Source: Cokeromyces recurvatus (lineage: Eukaryota; Mucoromycota; Mucoromycetes; Mucorales; Mucoraceae). Taken from it: DNA of 64,000 bases. The DNA is taken from positions 62,001-126,000 of the forward strand of contig NW_026251412.1 in the NCBI RefSeq assembly GCF_025118155.1, written 5' to 3'. The position numbers and the translations under genes are program-made. The notes below the pieces were generated by a model. The model made no database searches and had not been told where the DNA came from. It saw only the letters and a list, made by a program, of their open reading frames with translations. This document shows, one piece after another, positions 46,569-56,978 of this stretch (within the stretch, counting starts at the first letter, position 1; each line of letters opens with the position of its first letter).

Positions 46569-47624
46569 ATGGTATTTTCAGATATTACTCAAAAATCATT
46601 AAATCAAGTCCCTTCTAATATGAATGATACAACTATTTGGAGTATAGTTCCTGAAGGGTTAACATTAGAAACAGTATTAGAAGATAAATCACCATCACCT
46701 TTTAGCTTAAAGGATTTCTCGGACTACCTTAAACTTACTTATTGTGATGAAAACTTATTATTTTATGAAGCTGTAAATGACTATAAAACTCAATGTTCTA
46801 CTTATTTCAACTCTTATCTTGGTCATGGTGAGAAAAATTCAAAAGAGGACGTTTTTATTCCCGAAAGTATGACAAGATTCAATTTTACTAGTCTAACACA
46901 ATCTACGCTTACTCCAAAGGAACAACTCTTATTTGAAACTTTAAAGCATAAATTTGAAACAATTTTACAGGAGTTCATTTTATCAGATTCTCCACAAGAA
47001 ATTAATATTCCTTATGAAATACGCCATCAATTATTAAATTCATACCAGATTCAACAATCTTATCATCCTTCTTTATTTCACCCTGCCTTCCAAGCTGTCG
47101 TTGAATTACTTAGAATAAGTGCCTTTATACCTTTTGTAACAGATCCAAATCGAATTCATTCCTTTAATAATAATTCTGTTATATCGAAAAAATCGACATC
47201 ATCATTATTATTATTTAAAAGACAAAAAGGCAATCCTTCTTTATTATCAACTACTTCTATTCATTCAAATAATAATTCTTTAATTTTACCTCCTACTCCT
47301 TCCTCCTCACCAACAACTGCCTTTACTAGTTATAATCCTTCAAATAATAATATCGGTTTCTTAAAGAGAATTACAACTTCCTTTAAAATAACTCGATATT
47401 ATCCATTCTCAAATAATGTAAATGATAATACAGTATCTGATCCTTACTTAACACCTACAAAGACAATGTCTATTCATATATCTCGGCCTGTATATTCAAC
47501 AGATTGGCATGAAGAAGAAGCCAATAATAAAAATATGACAATGCCTGAATTATCAACTTCATCTTTTCCTTCTTCGCCTTCGCCATCAACACCATTATTA
47601 CCTTCACAACAGAATAATAGATAA
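46569..47624 (+). CDS. RGS-domain protein (regulator of G-protein signalling)
   Basis: Intronless frame of 351 residues. The RGS domain occupies about residues 35-190: SLKDFSDYLKLTYCDENLLF and then YEAVNDYK (helices 3-4), LKHKFETILQEFILSDSPQE and INIPYEIRH, and SLFHPAFQAVVELLRISAFI. It would accelerate GTP hydrolysis on a G-alpha subunit. No DEP, PX or membrane domain is visible, so it resembles the short Rgs1/Rax1-like fungal proteins in size only. The C-terminal half is Ser/Asn/Thr/Pro-rich and probably disordered. The start at 46569 (MVFSDITQ) was chosen because upstream in-frame codons are a T-tract translation. It converges with the SET gene 170 nt away. Confidence 0.8.
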   Translation: MVFSDITQKSLNQVPSNMNDTTIWSIVPEGLTLETVLEDKSPSPFSLKDFSDYLKLTYCDENLLFYEAVNDYKTQCSTYFNSYLGHGEKNSKEDVFIPESMTRFNFTSLTQSTLTPKEQLLFETLKHKFETILQEFILSDSPQEINIPYEIRHQLLNSYQIQQSYHPSLFHPAFQAVVELLRISAFIPFVTDPNRIHSFNNNSVISKKSTSSLLLFKRQKGNPSLLSTTSIHSNNNSLILPPTPSSSPTTAFTSYNPSNNNIGFLKRITTSFKITRYYPFSNNVNDNTVSDPYLTPTKTMSIHISRPVYSTDWHEEEANNKNMTMPELSTSSFPSSPSPSTPLLPSQQNNR

Positions 47625-47794
47625 ATTTTATATTGAATATATAATATATAAATAAAATTTTAATGGTTGTAAAATAAGAATAATAAGGGAAAGGGAAAGA
47701 GAAAGAGAAAGAGAGGGAGAATATTGCAAATAGGATAAAGTGAGTGTGATGATAAGTAATGAGGGAGGGTATTATTACTTTTATCATTTGCATT

Positions 47795-49424
47795 TTATTG
47801 TTTATTTTTATTTACTTTTACCTCTTCATTGTTCTCTTTTTTCTTTTGTTGCTTTTTCTTCTCTTCTCCTTGTTTCCAATGTCTCTCTACATCCGCTCCA
47901 TACCATACAAGTAATTCTTCTCCTGCTTCAATGTCTTTTTTAGTCCAACAAATAACTTGATTAACAATAATTCCCTCTACAAAGGCAATGGTTGCATGTT
48001 CTTGATCTGTTTCATTCATAAAATGAAAAGGACAAAAGCGTTCACTTTCTTCATCCGTTATAGGTTCTCCATGTTCATCAGTTGCATCAAGTACAGTACG
48101 TCTATACATAATACTATATTCTGAGGCTCGTCCTACACGATCTTTCAAAGAATCGAATTCATCTTCTGTCATTGGTACACCGAAATAGAATCCAATAGGT
48201 GTATTATAAGGTAATTTACGTTTTGCAAACAAACCACTACCTGCACCAGGAATTTTTGAAGGTGCAACATAAACAATGTCACGCCATGACTTTGGAATAT
48301 CAGATAGATCCAATTCATCTAATGTATACACAGGCATCTCCTGTACTTTATTGCTTATCTTTTTGGCATTAGTTGTTGTTGCAGGTATATTATTATTATT
48401 ATTATTATCATTAGTTTGAGTCATCTTTTGTAGTTCTAAATTAACTTCTACAGATAACGTGTTAATTGATTTTGTTGAATCTATGAATGGCTGTTTAGTA
48501 GCTGTAACAATATTATGTTTCTTAACTATAATATCTTTTTTTCCATTTTCTATAATATTAACGCTCATCGTAATATTGTCTTTATCTGATAATAATGAAA
48601 TATCAGAGCTCGTTATTCTTTCACAAGTTTTATTCGTTTTTGATAATGCTTCATTCTGAACAATAGGGACTTCTTTTTTTATCATGTCTGTTTTTTCCAT
48701 TTTATCATTAAATGATTCTTGTGTACAGGGCTTATCATCAACGTCTGAAATAGGTGTAGGATATTGGCTATCTTCCAAGTCATCCGTATTTGACTGAGTT
48801 GTCTTTTTTATTTTAGGTATACCAAAACAATATGGCCAGTCGTGTTCTGCAAGTTTCTTGCACCACTTTTGATACTCTTGAATTGCTTTCTTTTCATCTC
48901 CTGGTTCATAGGCTAATTTGAAATAAGTTGATCGACTGCCTTCTGGTTTAAAAGCAACAAAGTAACGGTCATTATTAATAGTCAAACAGGCAGATGCTGA
49001 ATTTCCAGGTGTCTAAAATAGAAAATTAGTTAATCATCATACATGTAACGCGTTTTCTGTCTCCTTTTTTTTTTTTCTTTTCTTTTTGCTATTAAAAAAA
49101 AAATACCTTACTTCTAAATACTCTTGGCAACTGTAATTCAGCACTAATTTTTCTATCTAACGCAAGTGCAGCTTTGATAAGTTCACCGCGTGGTAAAGTA
49201 CGTTCAGGATGTTGACGCAATGCTAGGAAAAGCATGTATGCTTGATTATACCAACGAGGTTGCTTATTTGATCGAGAACGTTTAAAACTTGAACTCTCAT
49301 TATGGAGCTCATCATCAGATAAAGTACGCTTTATTGCTGTGTGTCTTGTTTTTACTCTTTCTTTATTGTCTTCTTCTTCATTAGTTATTTCTACTTTAGT
49401 TATTTCAGATAAGATTTCTGTCAT
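47795..49424 (-). CDS. PR/SET-domain protein
   Basis: Two exons (49424-49107 and 49012-47795) give 511 residues. The N-terminal domain (residues 55-150; RWYNQAYMLFLALRQHPERT, LPRVFRSKTPGNSAS, YFVAFKPEGSRSTYFKLAYE) looks like a folded, perhaps winged-helix module that I cannot name. After a Ser/Thr-rich linker the SET domain (about 330-480) has VAPSKIPGAGSGLFAKRKLP, EYSIMYRRTVLDATD, CPFHFMNETDQEHATIAFVE and IEAGEELLVWYGADVERHW. ELLVWYG is characteristic of the PR/SET (PRDM-like) subtype; the canonical NHS motif reads NET, so methyltransferase activity is not assured. Ends in a Lys-rich tail. The donor is GTATTT, selected because the stronger-looking GTAAGG breaks the frame. Confidence 0.85.
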
Positions 49425-49720
49425 TTTATGAAAAAAAAAAGGGGGAACAAATAAAAGAGAGAGAGTGGGACCTTTTTTTTTTTCTTTCCTTTTAATTTTT
49501 GAAAAAAAAAAAAAAATGTGACTTTTTGGATGAGTTTAAAATCATATAATGATAGGATTAAAAAAAAATGACCAATGAGCACATAGCATTTATATATGCT
49601 GTTTTGCCCTGATCAGATCGCTATGGAAAAAAAAGGAAAGAAAAACTCTTTTGGGATAAAAAGGAAAATATTGAAGTGTACATAGCTTTTGAGAGTACTG
49701 GAAGCAGTAACTAGGAAGAA
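49425..49720. other. Spacer between the SET gene and Fanzor copy 2
   Basis: Holds the SET gene promoter region with A runs, and perhaps a 5' exon of Fanzor copy 2 that I cannot delimit. No inverted repeat matching the other side of Fanzor copy 2 was seen by eye. Confidence 0.45.
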
Positions 49721-51233
49721 AGGACAACTTTGAAGACACTCTCTGAAGATCCTAGTCACTTTGCTAGGTTTTTGCTACTACTCAACACTGATTTTGGAGA
49801 AGAACATGGCAATCATTTACCATTCGATGTCAGGAGGCTTCCGCTTCCAAAATTGTTGTCTGTACTACCCAAAGCATCTCTGTATTGGCACTTTGTAACA
49901 ATCAGTATGAATGTTCTGGCATGCTTTGCCAAGCTTAAATTGCCTCGCGGGTATCAAGGCCAGCTGGGAATGTTTTTTCAGATTTTTAGGTTTGACAAGC
50001 TTTAGTACAGAAAGTAAGTTTACAATTGTTAAAAAATAGTACCTACATTTTCTTTGACCCATTTTTAAATTAGTATTGATCAATTGACACCAAACGGAAG
50101 TAATTCTGTGCTTTTCGGAAACTTGGCTCGAAGTGATGGTTTCTCAATAGATTTTATATTTTACAAGAAACGTCAAACTGGTCATGATCTTTCCCTTCAA
50201 ACTTTTGATTTAACACTCTCTGATTTCAACATTTATGAAATGAAAGACACATTTGCGCCTATCCCTATTGATCCTGGGCAAAAATCTGTGTTCACTGTAA
50301 CCATTGGGTTAAAATCTGACAAGCAAATAAGAAGGTGTACCATAAAAGAATACTACCGTATGACTGGTTCCGCAAGATATACAAAGCAATTGAATGACAA
50401 GAAAGCACTCTCTGGCATCATTTTAATTGAAAGCAATATCCCTTCACCAAAGGCTTCTCGATTTACCACATACCAAAATCATGTAGAATATATGTTTGAG
50501 AATCTTGATGCTTTGCTCAGATTTTACAGTATAGGTGGTGCCAGAGATCGCTTTTCTATATACCAAGGTGTACAGAGGGCTCCTCAACAAATGGCAAATA
50601 TGCTGACACATGGTACCGCCAAATATAATCGCTCAAAAAGAGATAAAAAGAAAAAGAAGGCAAAAAAAAGGATAAAAGAAGGATAAAGCGAAGAAGATGA
50701 AAAGACAAGACAGTAAGCAAACACGAAAGGACAAAGTAAGGAAACATTTCATTTTAGTCTGTACTATTTGCTTAAACACATTTAATAGAACTAAAAAATG
50801 GAGAGCAGCTTCGTTCGATAAAAACAAAAAGAAGGTACCACTAGTTGTCTTTGGAGCTAGAATGTTTGGCAAAGACCTTGTGAAGCTGAAAGATTTGCGA
50901 TATGGCATTGTCGGTAAATTATATCAAACATTGGAAAGACGTGAGTCTGAAGGTCAGTTAATTGTTGTAACAATTGATGAATTCAATACCTCCAAATCTT
51001 GCAGCCTCTGTCTTTCTCTTAGTTTGAAAACTGTCAGCACGTCCAATTTCAAGGGGAATAATGTATTGACTTGCCAAAGCTGCCACAAACTTTGGCAGAG
51101 AGATGTCAACGCTGCCCGGAATATGATGGTTATTTCTGAATCAATCTGGTCAGGAAAGGGAAGACTACCGATCTTCAAACCTCAAACAAGAAACAAAATC
51201 ACCATAGCAAACACGGGTATCCTCAGGGTTTAA
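49721..51233 (+). pseudogene. Fanzor (TnpB-like RNA-guided nuclease) gene, copy 2, frame broken
   Basis: Two blocks join through an intron at 50014-50073 (GTAAGT to TTAG). The first ends with LPLPKLLSVLPKASLYWHFV and FRFDKL followed by a TAG at 50003-50005. The second contains GFSIDFIFYKKR, then PIPIDPGQKSVFTVTIGL (RuvC-I Asp), YQGVQRAPQQMANMLTHGTA and a Lys-rich stretch ending at 50684. The frame then moves by one base in an A-rich run and resumes with KWRAASF, PLVVFGARMFGK, VTIDEFNTSKSCSLC (RuvC Glu motif and zinc ribbon), VLTCQSCHKLWQRDVNAARN (RuvC-III Asp). All three acidic residues and four cysteines are kept, unlike copy 1. A cryptic intron near 50736-50788 (GTAAGG...TAG) may explain part of the shift. 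The 5' end is not defined. Confidence 0.78.
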
Positions 51234-51321
51234 GATTTTTACAGGTAAGATGCCTAAGCATAAGTTTCAATCTGTCTGAAAACTAAACTTCTTTCTGCCT
51301 AAATTTTGAATTTTGATTCGT

Positions 51322-51356
<35 letters not shown>

Positions 51357-51470
51357 AACATCGTTTGAATTAGAAGTAGAAATACTGTAGGTTTTAGTTG
51401 TACGTTTGAATGCTAAAATTCAAGATTTTTATCTAACCAATCAAGAAATGTTTAATTCATGCACGATCAT
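51234..51470. other. 3' flank of Fanzor copy 2 with poly-A tract
   Basis: Candidate place for a guide RNA of copy 2 (51234-51320). A poly-A run of about 33 A follows at 51322-51354. No terminal repeat was identified. Confidence 0.35.
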
Positions 51471-52223
51471 TCAATTGAGTGATATATACATTTTTTTTCT
51501 TTTAGCTGACCATACTCTACTGAAACTTATATTATTATTAAAGCCTGATTTGTCAATAAATATACAATTTCTGCCAAAATACATGTAGGTCTGGCTCCAT
51601 TTTGCTACCCAGTCAAAACGATCTTTTAAAAATATTCTCTTCTTGTTTCTAGCCAAAAGGTAACTTCCTCAATGGCGAGTTTACACTCATCCCTCATAAA
51701 TCCATTTACTCTAGTATATATGTATATATACATATTTATATAAACATCAGCATACTTGCTTTTTAGTTCATCAACTGCATCTCGAATCGTAGTTTAAGGA
51801 TTCTCGTCATAAAAAAACAGCCAGACGCTGTCTATGTTCTTCTTGTAATGATGCTATTAGCCTGTTGTATCGACTAGTTTTACATGTCAATGATAATAAA
51901 AAAAAACCGAGAATCCTCTACAAACTTTTTCCACCAGTTATGATATGTGTTCTCTTTCACGCCGGTCTTTAAAAAAAAACGATAACAACAATTCTAACTG
52001 ATAAAAGATGTTGCTGCTTATATAATTCTCTGGATGTTAATTCATAATCGTTATATTTTCTTGAACGTGCAACACTCTTCTTTAGTAAACTCTTTTCCAT
52101 TTCTTCATTAGCTTTTAACAATGGAAGCTGATGTGCTTCAATTTTTAAGGTAAGGCTTAAGATTGATTTATTGTTCCAAACCATAAGAGTTGCCTTTCTC
52201 ATCAATGACGTCCATAACTTCAA
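51471..52223 (-). pseudogene. Relic of an IS630/Tc1-mariner (DDE_3) transposase
   Basis: On the minus strand a disrupted helix-turn-helix region contains FFYDENP, stop, TTIRDAVDELKSKYADVY. Further on come RDECKLAIEEVTFWLETRRE and the first catalytic block KDRFDWVAKWSQTYMYFGRN then CIFIDKSGFNNN, with the Asp of FIDKSGF in place. Several stops and shifts interrupt it, and the blocks with the second Asp and the Glu are missing. The block order and wording are those of fungal IS630-like elements. Confidence 0.7.
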
Positions 52224-52856
52224 TACTATTTTTCACCATATATGTTTCCACACACACACACACAACTCACCTTATTTAAAAAAAATACAATTGAGGACAT
52301 CCTTTATCTTTTCTTTTTCTTTTTTCACTTTAGTTTCTTACATTCTACTAAATAAAGTTCAAAAAAAGAATGATTTCGATTTGAGAGTGGAATGAGTGTA
52401 TCTTACTGTTTCAGTACTATGATAGATAAATTAATGCATATCAAGTCATAATCTTCTGGCATACAGCAAAATACTAGAATTACAAGTATTAAACATTTCA
52501 AGCGTTAGATCAACATCATAATATATGTATATACATATATATATTGAAACATACATATAAAGAAACATTAATATAAAATGAACAATCAACCAGACCGATG
52601 AAAATGAAAGTTAGGTAATATTCTGGTGGTAGAACACCAGAGTCAATTTAGTAGTTTAAGCTATGACTGTGATAGAAAGAATAAAGATCTTGACATTTTA
52701 TCATCTATCAAGTACAATACCAGCAAAATATCACGTTGAAAGTGAACGTTAAGTAAAGCAGTAAGTTCTTTTTTCAAACATGCATTTGTTTTTAACTTTA
52801 TTTCATATCGTCTCAACACAAATTCTTTTGATTGGTCTACATTTTAATCTTGCTAT

Positions 52857-52900
<44 letters not shown>

Positions 52901-53326
52901 GCACATGTTATTTCTATTAGTTTTCTTTTTTTGTTTTTTAAAAAAAAGCATTTATGTTTATTGAATATTATTGTGGTATATGTGAAAGGAGGAGCGAGTC
53001 AGTACATTGGTTACCAAGAAATTATTGCTTAGTCTGTGGGAGAGCCCTTAATCGATTTGTATGTAAAATAAAATAAATTACATGAAAGGTGGAAGAAGTG
53101 GGATGTGTGTGTGTGTGTGTGTGGTGGAGATACAGTTGATAAGACGGAATCTTTAACTTTAATCATTTTATTTTATTTTTTTATTATATATAAAAGCTAT
53201 ATAATGGCAATAATCATGAAGTTGAAGAATTCAGATCCACTGCAATGAACTGGTTACTTTGTTTGTGTTTATTTTGTATAATGATTGATTTAAGCTATTT
53301 ATTTTAGTAAAATTAATGTACTTTAG
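52224..53326. other. Spacer between the transposase relic and the RING gene
   Basis: Includes a CA repeat near 52249-52264, a 36-A tract at 52862-52897 and a GT repeat near 53106-53121. A first exon of the RING gene may lie in its last 150 nt. No other gene is supported. Confidence 0.5.
52862..52897 (+). repeat. Poly-A tract (36 A)
   Basis: Pure A run in the spacer between the transposase relic and the RING gene. Confidence 0.8.
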
Positions 53327-54653
53327 ATACATCAGAAGAAATAGAGAATAGGGTGGATTATACTATTGATGAAGAAGAGTATACAGAGTCTCGTGATATG
53401 AGTCCATTTAGATACTATCAAATAAATGATAATAGTAGAAGATCTGCACAAGATTTATCTACCTTATATCATTATTCCCCACTGGTTACAAGGATAGGAT
53501 CATCTATTCGCACTATAAGTGAAGATTCGTTATCGTTAGAAAATGATTTCGATGATACTATATTTGACCCTGACAGAGATTCAATGGAAATAGATATTCA
53601 AACAGGAAGATGGATAGTTTCACAATCTGAGGAAGAAAATGAAGAACAGTCTCCGTCATTATCATTTACTGATTCTGAGATATTAATAAGGTACACTAAA
53701 AAAAAATGTTTTTATATGTGTATATACATACTAAATTATAATTAAACTAGTGACATGTTGATTAATAATAGTCAAAATGAAAATGAATTTGATAGATCTA
53801 TGTTTTCAGATAGAATAACAAACCTTATGACAAGGCATCATACTACAAGGTAACGAATCTCAATACATATATATAATATGTTCTATAGATTCTCTTAATT
53901 TAAAATATATTATAGTGATACTATTTATGAAGAAGATACACAAATTTTACGAAATAACTATATCGAATCCATTTTAAATAGTTTGAAAAAGACCGTTTTG
54001 AAGCCAACGGATTCAGGTAAAGCCTATATTTTAAAATCATGCAACATTATGTGTATAACTTACGTAATGCAGATGTGAATAATGAATGCTGTATTTGTCA
54101 AGATATTTTTGGAACATCATTAGTGATATATCAATTGCCTTGTCAGCATAAGTATCATGGAACTTGCATTACTCGCTGGTTAGATATTAACGCTATATGC
54201 CCTATTTGGTAAATAATAATGTAAATAATTGGAAAAAAATTTTTTTTTCTTCCATATATTGACTATATAAAAGTCGTTGTATTGTAAGAGAAAATAATAA
54301 TGATAGTAGAGAGCAACAAGTAGATGACAGTTTTAATAGGCCGACTTTAAATTATACTAATATCATCAATAATTTGCATGCTTATACCTCAAATTTAACA
54401 TTACCAGAAGATGAAATATTTAGCAGTGAGGCGGTGAATAGAAGTAATATATAGACACAAAAATTACTTTATTTATATATATAAACTTATTGCTTTATGT
54501 AAACTATAAGTGTTAGATACTTGGTTTCTTCATGGACTAAATGATGAAATGATACATGATGAAGAGCTGAGCTTAAGCTCCTCCTTTATGTCTTTGATAA
54601 GAACACTACATTCCTTTGATTCTGAAGAAGATCAGTATGAAGCTATTGATTAG
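53327..54653 (+). CDS. RING-H2 finger protein, probable E3 ubiquitin ligase (5' end unresolved)
   Basis: Exons read at 53327-53690, 53772-53849, 53916-54016, 54073-54208, 54274-54443 and 54517-54653 keep one frame. The first three are acidic and Ser-rich. The RING-H2 finger spans the fourth and fifth: CCICQDIFGTS, LPCQHKYHGTCITRWLDINA and CPICRCIV, with the Cys/His ligands C-C-C-H-H-C-C-C present and the usual WL before the last pair. It would recruit an E2 enzyme. The exon at 53327 begins inside a codon after a TTTAG acceptor, so an upstream start exon must exist; I could not fix its ATG. After 54653 another stretch (54685-54830) reads as coding (LYEDNNLSPLEDLFENLL), but the GTATGA...CAG intron that would join it breaks the phase. 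Confidence 0.72.
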
Positions 54654-56978
54654 AATATTCCTCTATATCATCATTACAGTTATATGAGGATAATAATTTA
54701 TCACCATTAGAAGATCTTTTCGAAAATTTACTTATACACCGGGGAAAAAAAAGTTTGTCAAGCTATCATACTAGTATAACAAAATCAGATACCAATTTTG
54801 ATGAAAAGAAAAAAAAAAGAGATAATATCTGATAAAAAAAACTACTGAATACATAAACACGTCTTTCCTGGGGTATATTCGTTATATAATTTTAAGAGAG
54901 CAAATGAATAAATAGTTAATTTACAGTATTGAAGTATGATCATGTACAATCTTTTTTTATTTTATTATTATTTTCTTTTTTGTTCCTGACACTCGTATAA
55001 CTTGGATCTTGGTAAAATCAAAGCTATTTTAAGTCAAGATGTCAAAATACTATAACATTAGTATTTGTCCTTCACTATTTTAAAAGAATAAAGTTTTATA
55101 ATATGAAAGATGAAAATATCCTTCAAAAAAAAAATCCTATTTATTTATTTTTTATACTAAATAAATGTCAATTACAATATCACATTTATTCCATTTTAGA
55201 AGCAAAAGCATTCATTCCACCTTACAAGATGTTATCAAATAAATTCCTATAGCCATATGTTACTACACGACTCAGTTACTTTCATAAATACTAAAATAGT
55301 GAACTAAATCCGACATCAACTCTCTATTACTCAAGTTTTTAAATGCTCTCTCTCTCTTTTATATACATATATTATTTTGACAATTAATCCTTTCAATATG
55401 TTTACCTATCAAAGCATATACCCTAAAAAACAAAAAGCTTATAAGCAAGCATTATAAATTAAGTTTTATAAGCAGCTAAGTCTTGTACATATATTATCCT
55501 ATTAATAGCAAAAGTATGATATTATATTTATTCAATTCGAATATAATTAAGTTTTTTTTTTTTTTTTTTTTTTTTTTCAACTACCTGGATGGATTCCAAA
55601 TAACTCCTAGAGATAATATTATTCTTTATTTCCCGACCGCTGTTCATGTTTCTAAATATTCTGAAACTATTGATATTATCTATGAGAATATTTGTATCCC
55701 AATTAGATACCTTATTATACTTTTTTTTTCTCGAAATAGCATGGATGGCACTATTTCTGGGATTATTTAATTTTATATCTCAAGAATCCATATCAAATCT
55801 ATTTTCAAGGCAACCAATTTATTAAAACTTACTAATGCCATTTAATAAGGCAAACCAAGATGCTCCTGCTGTAATACTACATCCTTATTATTTTAACTTT
55901 ATGTTACTTTGTTCCTTTTCTTGCTTTATTACATTCATTTTACAATAATAACCTAGTAAATGCGTCGAGCAGTTATGTGAATTCATATAATGATATAATT
56001 ATTATTTATTATGCACTATCATTTCATCCTGATAAGATCTATCGACCTAATACGCCAGTTACAGCGTTTTTCCTAGCTAGTATTTAGTTGAGTCTCTCTC
56101 TCTAAATAGGTTGGTTTATGAATCAGTGATATTTCTTTATTTGCATTGTCCATATTCCTGGTAAATACAATTTAATGATCTCTTTTTTCAAAATTTACCC
56201 ACATATATAATCGTTGAAAGCTAAGTTAGTAGATCACTCAAATGTAAAATAGTGTATTAAGAAAGAATGGCCTTGAAACAATGCTGTAAGTGTTAATTAT
56301 GGTATATGAAATATTAAACAATCATGATATACAGTAAAAAATACGCTTAAGTAGCACTATTGCCTATGACATTCAACAAACCAGATGAAAAAAAAAAGTA
56401 GATTTAACCGGTATATATAAATAAAGATATCTTTTGTGATATAGATCTGAAGGAAAAAAAAAGAATAAACACTATTTAAATGCATATATTTGATCAACTT
56501 GTTAGTATTATATCATCCTCCTCTATTCTATTCTGATATACAGAACGTATAGAATAACATCTGAAATATCTTTGGGAATCTATTAAGTATTCCAGTTTAG
56601 ATCTATTATATCAAGATCATATTGTGAGAAAATAAGCATGTGCATTCAAATGTTTTGCCTTTTCTATCATAATGAAAATACGGGAGGGAAAGTAGTTGAT
56701 AGGATATACGCGTGTAACTATATAATACAAAAGTTATATTTGTCATGCTGTAATTTAGCCAATCAAATTCCTTTTATGTCATTTTTTATCATGCTGCTGC
56801 TAATGAAGAAAAATGTTAAACCTGAATAAATAAGATAGCATAATTATAACGTAGTAAAGTTTAATTATAAATAAAGAAATAAATAGTTTCTTTTTCCTTT
56901 TTATTTATTTATTTATTTTTTTATTTTCATCTTATATTTTAGGCTCTTTACATATATATATATATTAATCTGCTACCC
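54654..56978. other. Gene-poor spacer upstream of malic enzyme
   Basis: The first 180 nt may contain a last exon of the RING gene. The rest is AT-rich with a T tract at about 55552-55577; short open frames here have no recognisable content. A T-rich leader precedes the malic enzyme start. Confidence 0.5.

Noticed and set aside
56638..56829. Short plus-strand open frame upstream of malic enzyme
   Set aside because: 63 codons, no domain, no T-rich leader or splice partner; likely chance.
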